A DNA stretch of 63,451 bases from an uncultured Prevotella sp. (GTDB lineage: Bacteria > Bacteroidota > Bacteroidia > Bacteroidales > Bacteroidaceae), in contig UQKO01000010.1 in the NCBI GenBank assembly GCA_900541575.1, positions 1 to 63,451 on the forward strand, written 5' to 3'. The translations under genes and the position numbers were made by a program. Positions 33,433-43,183 of this stretch are shown one piece after another (within the stretch, counting starts at the first letter, position 1; each line of letters opens with the position of its first letter). The notes beneath the pieces are model-generated. The model saw only the letters and a program-made list of their open reading frames with translations, was not told the DNA's origin and did not search any database.

Positions 33433-34965
33433 TCACATACGATAAGGGTTATCCTCGTTGAGCTCTTGATAAGAGACTGTGTAAGTAGGCTCCATCTCAG
33501 CCGTCTTGAGGTCGGTGATGGTGACCGCCCCCTCGACGGCATCAGGCCCATCGGCAGGATAAGGCAGGGTCAGCTCAAAGAGTTTGAACTGATTGACGAG
33601 TTCCTGCATCATGGGGTTGTCGCGCTCCTGCTCGTTGAAGACCCAGCGGCACTCACGGTCGATAGGTTCGAGGTTGGCCTCGATGCGCGTGGCCTTGTCG
33701 GTTTTCTTGCGGTCGTCTCCCTTGATGTAAAGCTCGCGTCGCCTGTCGCGGCACTGGTCGCGCAGGAGCGGGCGGAAGACCTGGTTGAAGAACGGGTCCT
33801 GGAGTTTGTTGTTCTCCATGTACCAATAGACATTGGCCTTGTGGGAGACAAAATCGTCCATGGCGAAATACCATGAAATGAAGTTAGCATTGGTCTCACG
33901 CGCAAGAAACGCCTTGATGACATAGTATACCCCCTTGAGCTTGCCAACGAGGACGAGCGCCTTGGTAGACGACGCCTTCTTGCGCGAGTCGGAGTAAGCC
34001 GGGTCGCCATAGCCAATGAGGAAACGGAACTTAGAGAGCGGCGGCACCTTGCCGAAAGGAAGGTTTTTGAAAATCTTGCCCTCGGCAACGGGGTTGTTGA
34101 AATACTCGCCCTGCTGCGCCTTGACAGAAATTTTAGAGAGGATGCGGTCGATTTGCTCCTCCTTGTTTTTCTGCGGCCAAGTGGAATGGCCAGCAGCATC
34201 GCGAATGTTCACAATGTCCCACGAGTTGGCCAAATGTCCAGCACGCGTGATGCAGCAGTCCTTGGCAATGATGTTGCCACACCAGAGGACAAGCGTAGGC
34301 TCAGAGATAGAGCGCGTAGGATAGAGCGCGTGTTCCGCCCAGTCCCACTTTTTGTCGAGTGTGACCGGGTTGCGGCAGTCCTCGTCGGTGTCGTAGTCGT
34401 CGAAATAGAGCACATCGGGTCGAATGGCCTCATTGCGCATACCACGCGGTGCAGAACCCGCACCAAGGGCTATGAACTTAGCCCCACAGCGGCAAGAGAA
34501 CTCCGAGTCGGTCCACTGTCCGACGGTAGGCTGCTCGCCATAGAACTGGCGGATGCGCGGGTTGGACTCAAAATTGATTTTGAAGGGCAAGAGCAGACGT
34601 TTGGCCGAGTCGATGGTGGCCGAAGCCAGCGCTACGAATCGCTTGCGGCGCGTGAGTGCGAGATACATGATGACAAACATGGCGACGGTGGACTTGGCCA
34701 GCTCCCGGCTCCATGAAAGCACCTCGTACCACTCGTCGTTGGCAATGATGCGTCGAATGGCCCGAACATGGAACGGCGCAAACTCGTACTTGGCATAAGC
34801 CGGGAAGAAGAACTTGATCCACTCCACAGGGTCGCGTTCGAGCTGTGCACGCCGTCGTTCAATGTCCTGCCTTGTGAGGCTGTTGTCGACCTCGATGCCT
34901 TTGAGCAGACTCTTGTGAAACTCCTCCCAGATGGCGAGAGACTGACGATCTTTAGCAGTAGCCAT
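33433..34965 (-). CDS. Terminase large subunit
   Basis: 510 aa packaging motor. ATPase part: a Walker A-like region SWSRELAKSTVAMFV and Walker B VLYFDDYDTDEDC. The nuclease part has IGYGDPAYS with the first metal Asp, and a late acidic cluster. Overlaps the small subunit gene at its start (TAATG). Confidence 0.92.
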   Translation of the reverse strand: MATAKDRQSLAIWEEFHKSLLKGIEVDNSLTRQDIERRRAQLERDPVEWIKFFFPAYAKYEFAPFHVRAIRRIIANDEWYEVLSWSRELAKSTVAMFVIMYLALTRRKRFVALASATIDSAKRLLLPFKINFESNPRIRQFYGEQPTVGQWTDSEFSCRCGAKFIALGAGSAPRGMRNEAIRPDVLYFDDYDTDEDCRNPVTLDKKWDWAEHALYPTRSISEPTLVLWCGNIIAKDCCITRAGHLANSWDIVNIRDAAGHSTWPQKNKEEQIDRILSKISVKAQQGEYFNNPVAEGKIFKNLPFGKVPPLSKFRFLIGYGDPAYSDSRKKASSTKALVLVGKLKGVYYVIKAFLARETNANFISWYFAMDDFVSHKANVYWYMENNKLQDPFFNQVFRPLLRDQCRDRRRELYIKGDDRKKTDKATRIEANLEPIDRECRWVFNEQERDNPMMQELVNQFKLFELTLPYPADGPDAVEGAVTITDLKTAEMEPTYTVSYQELNEDNPYRM

Positions 34966-35420
34966 TACTTACGGGCCCTCCCAGCCTGGTCTTTGATGAA
35001 CGCATCGAAATAGTCGTTGAAAGTTCGCGCCGCGTCGGCATCGACTGGCCGTAGCCACGAGAGGAAGCGCATGGCGACAGAGACACAATCGGACACGCCG
35101 ATGTCTTGCTCGAGTTTCTTGATAGCGCCCGCCGTTTTGACGATGGCGTCAGCCTCCTCGATAGTGGGGAAACGTTCGCCCGAGGGTCGTGCCTCGACCC
35201 GTTTGTTAATCTCGGCGAGCTGTCGCTTGTACTGCGCGATGAGCTGCTCGGTGGTGATGGTGCGCGAAGCCTTCAGCTCCTCCCATGCGCCATCGCGCAC
35301 CCAACGCGAAACGGTCTGGCGTGTGGTGCCGACCTTGGCAGCAATCTCCTCCTGCGTGTAGGAGCCGTTGAGGAAAAGAGACTGTGCGATGTCCTTTTTG
35401 TCGATATTGTTTTTTGCCAT
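34965..35420 (-). CDS. Terminase small subunit-like (Mu gp27/DUF1804 type)
   Basis: 151 aa from the ATG at 35420 (MAKNNIDKKD). A clear helix-turn-helix (residues ~18-42: YTQEEIAAKVGTTRQTVSRWV) would bind the packaging site; the rest is a coiled-coil-like oligomerisation region. First gene of the minus-strand block, divergent from the protease gene at 35612. Confidence 0.8.
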   Translation of the reverse strand: MAKNNIDKKDIAQSLFLNGSYTQEEIAAKVGTTRQTVSRWVRDGAWEELKASRTITTEQLIAQYKRQLAEINKRVEARPSGERFPTIEEADAIVKTAGAIKKLEQDIGVSDCVSVAMRFLSWLRPVDADAARTFNDYFDAFIKDQAGRARK

Positions 35421-35611
35421 AAAAAATGAAATAAAAAGCTTGTTAACCAGCTGCAAAGTTCTATGTTTTCGGGAAGAAGTTCAAACCGAGGATTTATGAT
35501 GACGCTGGAAAAAGTGACGATAACGTTTTCTGCGTACACGATAAAAACGCGATTTGCAAACGGGCGGAATTTTATAGAATTTTGCAGCGGAAATTTTAAA
35601 AACGACGCGAA

Positions 35612-36718
35612 ATGAAGTTTTTCAACACAATACCTGGCGAAGGCGAGGTGGCGATACTGCTATATGGCGACGTGGGCGACGGGCAGAAGGTGGACAGCGG
35701 CAGAGTGGTGAGCGAGCTGCTGGCACTGGAGGCGCAGTACGAGAAGATAGACGTAAGAATCAACTCGAACGGCGGCGACGTGTTCAGCGGGATAGCCATA
35801 TACAACGCGCTGCGCACCTCGAAGGCAAACATAACCATCTATGTGGACGGCGTAGCGGCGAGCATAGCTGGCATCATAGCCCTGTGCGGCAAGCCCCTAT
35901 ACATGAGTCCCTACGCGAAGCTGATGCTCCACGCCGTGAGCGGCGGCACATGGGGCAACGCCTCGGCACTGCGCCAGACAGCGACGATGATGGAGACGCT
36001 GCAAGGCGACTTGGCACGGATGATAGCGAAGCGCTGCGGCATGGAAGCCAAGGAAGTAACCGCTCGCTACTTTGACGAGAAAGACCACTGGATAAGTGCG
36101 GAAGAAGCCGTGCAGATGAAGTTGGCCGACGGGCTATATGACATGGGCGAGAAGCCCGAGGCCGAGCCGAGGACAGCCAATGAGGTGTACCAGTATTTCA
36201 ACAATCGGCTGCAGGTGCAGCCACAAAACCAAAATAAAGACATGGCACTATTAGAAGAACTGAAGAAGATGCCCTCGTTCAAGGACGTGAACAGCGAGGC
36301 AGAGCTGCTTGCGAAGGCGCAGCAGCTGGAGAACCAGGCGACCAAGGCCGAAGCGTTGGAGAAAGCCAACAAGGCGTACAAAGAGAAAGCCGACGCGGCA
36401 GAAGCGGCAGAGGTGGAAGCCATAGTGAACAAAGCCGTGAGCGAAGGCAAGATAGGCAAGGAGCAGGTGGCGACCTTCAAGGCGCTGATGAAAAGCGACC
36501 GCGCGAACACCGAGGCCTTGCTGAACGGCATGAAGGGCCAGAAGCCGCAGATGCGCGCAGCGGCGTACATTGAAGACCAACCTATGGGCGGGAGCTTTGC
36601 GAACAAGAGCTGGGACGAGCTGGACCGCTGCGGCCAGTTGGCCGTATTGAAGAGCGTGGACGCGTCCCTGTTTGCGGCGAAGTACAAGGAGCGCTTCGGT
36701 GTGGACTACAACAACTAA
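35612..36718 (+). CDS. Head maturation protease (ClpP-like) fused to scaffold
   Basis: 368 aa. Residues ~1-190 are a ClpP/S49-like protease: SNGGDVFSGIAIYNALR, nucleophile Ser in GVAASIAG, and His in AKLMLHAVSGG. Residues ~200-310 are a long Ala/Glu/Lys coiled coil, the scaffold part. This mirrors Mu gpI/gpZ in one gene. First gene of the plus-strand late block; its upstream region (35421-35611) is divergent and AT-rich but has no perfect promoter. Confidence 0.9.
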   Translation: MKFFNTIPGEGEVAILLYGDVGDGQKVDSGRVVSELLALEAQYEKIDVRINSNGGDVFSGIAIYNALRTSKANITIYVDGVAASIAGIIALCGKPLYMSPYAKLMLHAVSGGTWGNASALRQTATMMETLQGDLARMIAKRCGMEAKEVTARYFDEKDHWISAEEAVQMKLADGLYDMGEKPEAEPRTANEVYQYFNNRLQVQPQNQNKDMALLEELKKMPSFKDVNSEAELLAKAQQLENQATKAEALEKANKAYKEKADAAEAAEVEAIVNKAVSEGKIGKEQVATFKALMKSDRANTEALLNGMKGQKPQMRAAAYIEDQPMGGSFANKSWDELDRCGQLAVLKSVDASLFAAKYKERFGVDYNN

Positions 36719-36754
36719 CAGAGTAAAGAACCAAAAGAAAAAGGAGAAAGAGAA

Positions 36755-37660
36755 ATGGCACTAAACAAACAAATTTGGCTGAACACGATTGTCGAGAACT
36801 TCTACCCCGACAACTCGTTTGCCTCGAAGAGTATTGACGACTCAACCTTTGTGAGCTACAAGACCGTACACATACCAAACGCGGGTGCCCCGTCGGGCGT
36901 GGTGATAAACCGCACATCGAAACCAGCAAGCGTAAACCAGCGTACGGACAACGAACTGACCTACGACATGGACGAGCTGACCACGAACCCCATCTACATA
37001 CCGAACATTGACACTGTGGAGCTGAGCTACGACAAGCGCAACAGTGTGTTGAGCAACGACCGCCAGCAGTTGCAGAAGGTGGCAGCGCAGAACCTGCTCT
37101 ACCGCTGGGCGAAGGGCGCAAACACCTTGGCAACGAGCGGCGAGTCAAGAGCGGCTCACACCTCGGAAACGGCCACGGGCAAGCGCAAGAAGTTTACGAA
37201 AGACGTGGTGATGGAGGCGATGGTGAAGATGAACATGGACGACGTGCCAGCAGAGGGCCGCTACATGTTGCTCGACGCCGTGCAGTATGCCGACCTATTG
37301 GACGACTTGACCGACAAGGAACTCTCGGCCTTCCAAGCCTTGGCAAACGTGAGCAAGGGCGTGATGGGGCAACTCTTCGGGTTCAGCATTATGCAGCGCT
37401 CGCAGGTGCTGAGAGTGAAGGCAGACGGGAAGACTGTAATAAAATGGGAAGAGGAAGGCGAAGCGACTGAGCTTGCAGCTGGCCTTGCCTGGCAGCAACA
37501 GTGCGTGAGCCGCGCCTTGGGCGAGGTGAAGATGTTCTCGAACGAGGACGACCCCCAGTATTACGGCGACATATACTCCTTCCTTGTAAGAGTGGGTGGC
37601 AGTCCGCGCCGCTACGACAAGAAAGGCGTGTACCTTATCACAGAGGACACAGCAGCGTAA
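36755..37660 (+). CDS. Major capsid protein (HK97 fold, Mu gpT-like)
   Basis: 301 aa. Begins WLNTIVENFYPDNSFASKS, and the order after the protease/scaffold gene is that of the major head protein. Further features: VHIPNAGAPSGVVINR, DTVELSYDKRNSVL, and AWQQQCVSRALGEVKMF near the end. Forms the icosahedral shell. Confidence 0.88.
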   Translation: MALNKQIWLNTIVENFYPDNSFASKSIDDSTFVSYKTVHIPNAGAPSGVVINRTSKPASVNQRTDNELTYDMDELTTNPIYIPNIDTVELSYDKRNSVLSNDRQQLQKVAAQNLLYRWAKGANTLATSGESRAAHTSETATGKRKKFTKDVVMEAMVKMNMDDVPAEGRYMLLDAVQYADLLDDLTDKELSAFQALANVSKGVMGQLFGFSIMQRSQVLRVKADGKTVIKWEEEGEATELAAGLAWQQQCVSRALGEVKMFSNEDDPQYYGDIYSFLVRVGGSPRRYDKKGVYLITEDTAA

Positions 37661-37683
37661 ACGAACCAAAGGGAAGATAGCTT

Positions 37684-38883
37684 ATGCAACTACCGAGAGT
37701 AAAGATACAATTTCTGACGGGGCAGCTGGGCACCGTGGGCGACAGTCCCGACGGGCTGTTTGCCCTGGTGTGCGGTGCCGCCGCCGTTGCGAGCACCTTT
37801 GCGCTGAATACGGCGTATGAGGTGACGAGCATGGACAGCGTGCAGTCGCTGGGCGTGACAGAAGAGAACAACGCCGTGTTGTGGAAGCATCTGTCAGAGT
37901 TCTACGACGAAGCGGGTGCAGGGGTAAAACTCGTAGTGATGGGTGTGAGTCCGACGACCACGATGACCGCCCTGCTGGACTACACGAAGACCGCAGCGGG
38001 CAGCGTGCGCTGGCTTGTGGAGAAAGAGAACGGCGCGTTGAGAGGCGTGGGCGTGGCCAACGTGAACACGCTGGAAACGGGCACGAGCCAGGAGGGCGTG
38101 GCAAAGGACGTGCTGACAGCCGCTGCGAAGGCGCAGCAGTTGGGCGAATGGGCTACGACAGAGCTGTACGCGCCGATGGTGACGCTGCTGGAAGGCAGGA
38201 ACTACACGGAGAACACCGACCTGCGTGACTTGACGAAAGAATCGTGGGACAGAGTGGGCATAGTGGTGAGCGACACGCAGGCAGGCACGAACGGCGCGTG
38301 CATAGGCACGCTACTTGGCAGAGCAGCCAGCGTGAGCGTGCAGCGGAACATAGGCAGAGTGAAGGACGGAAGCCTGAAGCCGCTGGAGATGTACGTTGGC
38401 GAGAAGAAAACCGAGGAAGCGAGCGAGAGCGTGAGAAAGCTGTACGAGAAAGGCTACCTGGTGGCGCGCAAGTATGTGGGCAGAAGCGGCTACTACTGGG
38501 CCGACGACATCCTGGCCTGCGACCCGACTGGCGACTACGCGCATTTTGCCCACCGAAGAGTGATAGACAAAGCGTACCGAACGGCCTACGACACGTTGCT
38601 AGACATGCTGCTGGACGAGCTGGAGGTGAACGAAGACGGGACGCTTGACACGGGCGTGGTGAAGAGTTGGCAGCAGACGGTGGAGACAGCAGTGAACCGC
38701 AAGATGACCGCCAACGGCGAGCTAAGCGCTGGGAGCGACGGTGAGGGCTGCGTGTGCGTGATAGACGAGACGCAGAACGTGCTGGCGACGAGCACGGTGA
38801 AAGTGACGCTGAAGGTGCGCCCGTATGGGTACGCGCGGTATGTGGACGTGAACTTAGGGTTCCAAGTGACAACAAACAGCTAA
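37684..38883 (+). CDS. Tail sheath protein (DUF2586-like)
   Basis: 399 aa. N-terminal GTVGDSPDGLFALVCGAAA and the central WDRVGIVVSDTQAGTNGACIGTLLGRAAS resemble the DUF2586 sheath family of Mu-like myophages. It implies a contractile tail. The C-terminal strand (VKVTLKVRPYGYARYVDVNLGF) would mesh with neighbouring subunits. Confidence 0.85.
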   Translation: MQLPRVKIQFLTGQLGTVGDSPDGLFALVCGAAAVASTFALNTAYEVTSMDSVQSLGVTEENNAVLWKHLSEFYDEAGAGVKLVVMGVSPTTTMTALLDYTKTAAGSVRWLVEKENGALRGVGVANVNTLETGTSQEGVAKDVLTAAAKAQQLGEWATTELYAPMVTLLEGRNYTENTDLRDLTKESWDRVGIVVSDTQAGTNGACIGTLLGRAASVSVQRNIGRVKDGSLKPLEMYVGEKKTEEASESVRKLYEKGYLVARKYVGRSGYYWADDILACDPTGDYAHFAHRRVIDKAYRTAYDTLLDMLLDELEVNEDGTLDTGVVKSWQQTVETAVNRKMTANGELSAGSDGEGCVCVIDETQNVLATSTVKVTLKVRPYGYARYVDVNLGFQVTTNS

Positions 38884-38902
38884 GGAAGAAAGGAGGAGAA
38901 AG

Positions 38903-39310
38903 ATGTTTAACTCGAGAGAATATGAATGGAGCGATGTGAACGTGGTGGCGGCAGGACGGCCAGTGACGGGGATAAGAGGCGTGAAATACTCGTCGAAGCA
39001 GGAGAAAGAAGTGCTGCACGCGAAGGGTAACAAGCCGCACAGCATACAGCGAGGCAACAAGACGTATGACGGCGAGCTGACGGTGACACAGAGCGAATAT
39101 GAGGCGCTGCGTGCAGCTGGCGGCGGCGACATACTGGACATCAGCATAGACATTGTAGTGGCATACGGGAACCCGAGCAAGGGCGACGTGATCACGACCG
39201 ACCTGCTGATGGGCGTAGAGTTTACGGAGGACAACACAGAATGGAAGCAAGGCGACAAATTCCAGGAGAAGTCGTTGCCGTTTATCTTTTTGGACAAGAA
39301 GAGCGTTTAG
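38903..39310 (+). CDS. Tail tube protein
   Basis: 135 aa; small beta-rich protein directly after the sheath, the usual tube position (RGNKTYDGELTVTQSEYEALR, NTEWKQGDKFQEKSLPF). It ends in TAG at 39308-39310, so TAG is used as a normal stop in this phage. Confidence 0.8.
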   Translation: MFNSREYEWSDVNVVAAGRPVTGIRGVKYSSKQEKEVLHAKGNKPHSIQRGNKTYDGELTVTQSEYEALRAAGGGDILDISIDIVVAYGNPSKGDVITTDLLMGVEFTEDNTEWKQGDKFQEKSLPFIFLDKKSV

Positions 39311-39342
39311 CGAGTGATTGAAGAGTAATTGAACAGTATTAA

Positions 39343-39621
39343 AGAACCGAAAAACATATTGAAGAACTTAAAGCCAAGCACGGCGAGATATTCCTCATTG
39401 AAACGCAGGGTAAAAGCTGCATCATTCGTAAGCCCAACCGTCGAGACTTGAGCTATGTGAGTGTGGAAAAGGATCCCATCAAGATGCAGACCGCACTACT
39501 CAACCAGTTGTGGGTGGAAGGTGACGAGGAAATCAAGACCAACGATGACTATTTCTTCGCAGCTTGCAACACATTGGATGAAGTGCTGAAGGTGAAGGAG
39601 GCCGAAATAAAAAAACTTTAG
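39343..39621 (+). CDS. Tail assembly chaperone (G part), start codon not evident
   Basis: An open frame with good coding sequence (IFLIETQGKSCIIRKPNRRD, TNDDYFFAACNTLDEVLKVKEAEIKKL) in the lambda G / Mu gp41 position before the tape measure. It has no ATG, GTG or TTG at its 5' end: the frame opens after TAA at 39340-39342 and the first ATG (39484) lies inside the conserved part. ATT at 39358 is a possible rare start. More likely the true 5' end was lost in a recombination just behind the tube gene. Confidence 0.6.
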   Translation, partial: RTEKHIEELKAKHGEIFLIETQGKSCIIRKPNRRDLSYVSVEKDPIKMQTALLNQLWVEGDEEIKTNDDYFFAACNTLDEVLKVKEAEIKKL

Positions 39622-39797
39622 AGGAGGCTGAAATCGACGATGCCGGGGCAAATGATATTCTCTATCTGAATACGCTTTTGAGATATTATATGCACTTAGA
39701 CCCAGACACCTTGACCGATGCGGAATGGGCGTGGACTATCCGGTATTTAATAGACATCAGAAAAGAAGAGGCAAAGGCAAATGGACAGCGTACTTAA
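39609..39797 (+). CDS. -1 frameshift extension of the chaperone (GT part)
   Basis: At the slippery heptamer A-AAA-AAA (39609-39615), immediately before the 0-frame stop (39619-39621), a -1 shift opens a frame reading TLEEAEIDDAGANDILYLNT and ending at 39797. This is the classical G/GT arrangement of tailed phages: most ribosomes make the short protein and a few make the fusion, which guides the tape measure protein. The extension overlaps the tape measure start by 17 bp. Confidence 0.75.
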   Translation, partial: KKTLEEAEIDDAGANDILYLNTLLRYYMHLDPDTLTDAEWAWTIRYLIDIRKEEAKANGQRT

Positions 39798-41547
39798 ATT
39801 TCTAATAAAGCTACAGGCAGATCAAGGCAATGTGTTGAGCGTGGCACGCCGCACGTCTGAGCAGCTGGACACCATATCCCGAAAGGCGACATCCGTGGGT
39901 AATCGCCTTCGGGAAGCCTTCTCCTTCTCTAATTTCAAGAACTCGCTCTCCTCGCTGCCTGGTATGGACTTCTTGATGAACCCATACACGCTGATTGCTT
40001 CGGGAGTGGGAGCACTGACCACCATTGGCGCACAAGCCGAGCAGACATCGGTGGCATTCAAGACACTTGTAGGCAACGAAACTATGGCCGCAAAGATGCT
40101 GAACGACATCAACAAGTTTGCGGCAAAGACACCATTTGAACCACTCGACCTTGAGAACAATGCCAAGATGATGCTCGGCTTTGGCGTTAATGCACAGAAA
40201 GTTGTGCCATACCTGAAGCAGTTGGGCGACATTGCCATGGGTGACAAGGAAAAGCTCGGTGGACTCTCGCTCGTATTCGGCCAAGTGGCATCCGCAGGAA
40301 AGATGCAAGGACAGGACTTGATGCAGTTCATCAATGCTGGATTTAACCCATTGAAGGAATTGCAGAAGATGACTGGTAAGAGTTATGCAGAGCTGCAGGA
40401 CATGATGAGCAAGGGACAAATCGGTTTTGATGCTGTGGCGGCAGCCATAAACCATGCGACGGGTGCTGGCGGTGCTTTCGAGGGAATGTCCGATAAACTG
40501 AGTCAGACCGTCAGCGGCAAGTTCTCGACACTGATGGGTAATATCAGACAATCGGCTGTCGATATGTTCGAACAACTGAAGCCAATCGTCAGCGGACTTA
40601 TGGATGTGTTTATGGCGATAGTGCCACCGATAGCGACTGCACTGTCGAAAATATTGTCGGTTGTGGCTGGTGTTATCAATTTCATCATGCAGTGGAAAAC
40701 GGAACTCGGGTACCTTGCCATAGTTGTTGGTGTAGGCACGATAGCTTTCAATCTTCACACGATAGCCTTGTGGGGAATGATTGGGGCTGTTAAAGTTGTT
40801 TCAGCCGTGACTAAAATTTGGGAGGGCGTGCAGTGGTTGCTGAATGCGGCACTCAACGCCAACCCCATCGGCATTGTCATTACTGCGGTAGCTGCTTTAG
40901 TGGCTGGCATCGTGTATTGTTGGAACAAGTTTGCCGGATTCCGTGCTTTCTTACTTACCATGTGGTCGGTGATAAAAGGACTCGGAGGTATTATCAAGGA
41001 CTATTTGATAGACCGTTTTAAGACGCTGCTCAGTGGCATTGGCAAAATAGGTGACGCTATGGCAAAACTCTTTGACGGTGACTTCAAGGGTGCATGGAAT
41101 AGTGCAGTGCAAGGTGTGAAGGACATTACTGGCATATCAAGTACCGAAAAGGCCTTGTCTGCGACAAAGCAACTCGTAAACGGTGTAAAGGACGAATACG
41201 ACCGCAACTATGTTCGTGAGAGTGCGAAAGACAAGTCGAAGAAGTCAGCAGCAATATCCACCCCTGGGGTAAAGGGCAGCGACAATTCGTTTACGTTTGG
41301 CTCTGCCACTGGAGGAAAAGGAGGTTCTGGAGGCAAGGGAGGGAAAGGTACTAAGGGCGGAAGCAAAACCGCTGAAGCCTTGGCAACTGGCGGCACACGC
41401 AACACGTCGATAAACATCTCCATTGGCAAGTTCTTCGACAATATTCAGGTAACAATGAATGACAAGAGCGATACGGCAGAATTGGAGCGTGTAGTACTCC
41501 AGTGTATGAACCGCGCATTGTCAATCGCAACAAGTACAGACCGATGA
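39781..41547 (+). CDS. Tape measure protein
   Basis: 588 aa. Contains a typical tape-measure core (FKTLVGNETMAAKMLNDINKFAAKTPFE, MQGQDLMQFINAGFNPLKEL) and several hydrophobic helices (residues ~275-390). A Gly/Lys-rich linker (GGKGGSGGKGGKGTKGG) precedes the C-terminus. It sets tail length; at this size the tail should be short. Confidence 0.9.
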   Translation: MDSVLKFLIKLQADQGNVLSVARRTSEQLDTISRKATSVGNRLREAFSFSNFKNSLSSLPGMDFLMNPYTLIASGVGALTTIGAQAEQTSVAFKTLVGNETMAAKMLNDINKFAAKTPFEPLDLENNAKMMLGFGVNAQKVVPYLKQLGDIAMGDKEKLGGLSLVFGQVASAGKMQGQDLMQFINAGFNPLKELQKMTGKSYAELQDMMSKGQIGFDAVAAAINHATGAGGAFEGMSDKLSQTVSGKFSTLMGNIRQSAVDMFEQLKPIVSGLMDVFMAIVPPIATALSKILSVVAGVINFIMQWKTELGYLAIVVGVGTIAFNLHTIALWGMIGAVKVVSAVTKIWEGVQWLLNAALNANPIGIVITAVAALVAGIVYCWNKFAGFRAFLLTMWSVIKGLGGIIKDYLIDRFKTLLSGIGKIGDAMAKLFDGDFKGAWNSAVQGVKDITGISSTEKALSATKQLVNGVKDEYDRNYVRESAKDKSKKSAAISTPGVKGSDNSFTFGSATGGKGGSGGKGGKGTKGGSKTAEALATGGTRNTSINISIGKFFDNIQVTMNDKSDTAELERVVLQCMNRALSIATSTDR

Positions 41548-42197
41548 GCACGACAAACAAATTCATACTACAGAACCTCGCGTTGAGGGCGGCAGGACTC
41601 ACCAAGGTTCCACCATATTGGCTGTTCCGTGAGAACAATTTCTTCGGCAAGAACCTCGGCTACATACAAGGTGGTAAGACTATTCCCGATAGTTCTGAGT
41701 TTGATGTGACAAAGTTCACCGAAGAAGAACTCGAGGATGTGGTCCGCACAAACGCCCTCGGTATTCCCATGGTGATGCCGTTGCGCTTTCAACTTGAAGA
41801 GGCAGGAAGTGAGGAGTGGTTGTTTCCGGTGGAACCGATGATAAGCATCAACGGACAGAATATTCTGACACGTCGCCAAGTGTCAAAAGGAAAAGTGAAA
41901 GGCAGCATCAAAGAACGATGGACACAAGACGACTATACGGTCAGAATTGAAGGCATCCTAATGAGCGAGGATGGAAGCTACCCTGACGCTGACGTGACAA
42001 GGTTGAAGAACTTTTGCGAAGCAGGACATGTGAAAGTACTGTGCCCATTGTTAGAGATATTTGGCATTAGCCAACTGGCAATTGAGAGTTGGGACATACC
42101 ATTTACTACAGGTAGAACAAACCAAAACTACACCATCCAGGCATATAGTGACGACATCTATAAGTTGCTATTGAGCCGTGAGGATCTAAACGCCTAA
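41544..42197 (+). CDS. Baseplate-region protein (DUF6046-like)
   Basis: 217 aa; start at 41544 (ATGA overlap with the tape measure stop). Resembles the DUF6046 family found in Bacteroidota phages (FPVEPMISINGQNILTRRQV, GSIKERWTQDDYTVRIEGIL). Probably a tail/baseplate connector. Confidence 0.7.
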   Translation: MSTTNKFILQNLALRAAGLTKVPPYWLFRENNFFGKNLGYIQGGKTIPDSSEFDVTKFTEEELEDVVRTNALGIPMVMPLRFQLEEAGSEEWLFPVEPMISINGQNILTRRQVSKGKVKGSIKERWTQDDYTVRIEGILMSEDGSYPDADVTRLKNFCEAGHVKVLCPLLEIFGISQLAIESWDIPFTTGRTNQNYTIQAYSDDIYKLLLSREDLNA

Positions 42198-42198
42198 T

Positions 42199-43158
42199 AT
42201 GAATATGTACACGATGGCTTATGACATAACAATCGGTGACTACCGTATCGGGATGCTCGACAAGATAGAGATACACAAAAGTGTAGAACTGCTTGCCGAC
42301 ACCGCAACCATAACACTGCCAGGAGCAGAATATAATGCGGCACTGCAGATTGAGGATAAACTGAAGCGAGGTGACAAGGTGTGCATAAAGTTCGGATATG
42401 AGGAAACAGGACTTGAAACGGAGTTTGAAGGCTGGCTTCAACGCATATCCACTGATGGCGGAGATATAAAACTCATTTGTGAGGATGACTTGTTTCTTTT
42501 TAGGAAGGACATACCGAACGAGGTGTTGCAGAAGGTAACGCTAAAAGATCTACTTGCAAAGGTTGTTGATGGTTGTGGCCTCGGGTGCAGTATCGAGTGT
42601 TCCTACTCATGGACATACAGCAAGTTCGTAATCAACAATGCTACTGGCTACGATGTGTTGAAGAAGGTGCAAGAGGAAAGTGGCGCGGACATCTATATGC
42701 AAGATGGTGTGCTGCACATCCATCCTCCTGGCGAAAAAGTTGGCGAAGATCGTTTCTATGACTTCTCGCTGAATGTCGAGGAAGAAAACCTAACCTATCA
42801 TCGAGCAAAAGACAAACGACTGCTTGTTGTTGTGAAGGCACTCATGCCAGATGGTACAGTCAAAGAAATAGAAACAGGCACCACGGGTGGTGACAAAATT
42901 GAAATAAAGTGTCCGACGAGTGACGAAGCATCAATGAAGGCTCGTGGCGAGCTGGAGGTGAAGCGCCGGAGCTTTGACGGGTATGAGGGGAGCATAACGG
43001 GTTGGTTGGTGCCGATGTGCAAGCCCGGGGACAGCGCTGTGCTAAGAGACCGTGACTACGAATATAAGGACGGGACGTACTTTGTGGCGGCCGTGACGAC
43101 GGAGTTTGGACGGGATGGCGGCAAGCGGAAGGTGACGTTAGGTTTTAAGTTGAGCTAA
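42199..43158 (+). CDS. Baseplate hub protein (late control D-like)
   Basis: 319 aa; hub fold with beta-rich domains (VELLADTATITLPG, EFEGWLQRISTDGG, VDGCGLGCSIECSYSWTYSK). Codon choice changes within the gene, around 42930: the first three quarters resemble 39340-42200, the end resembles the rest of the tail genes. Confidence 0.78.
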   Translation: MNMYTMAYDITIGDYRIGMLDKIEIHKSVELLADTATITLPGAEYNAALQIEDKLKRGDKVCIKFGYEETGLETEFEGWLQRISTDGGDIKLICEDDLFLFRKDIPNEVLQKVTLKDLLAKVVDGCGLGCSIECSYSWTYSKFVINNATGYDVLKKVQEESGADIYMQDGVLHIHPPGEKVGEDRFYDFSLNVEEENLTYHRAKDKRLLVVVKALMPDGTVKEIETGTTGGDKIEIKCPTSDEASMKARGELEVKRRSFDGYEGSITGWLVPMCKPGDSAVLRDRDYEYKDGTYFVAAVTTEFGRDGGKRKVTLGFKLS

Positions 43159-43183
43159 AAAGAAAGAGAGAAAGAGAGCGAGT

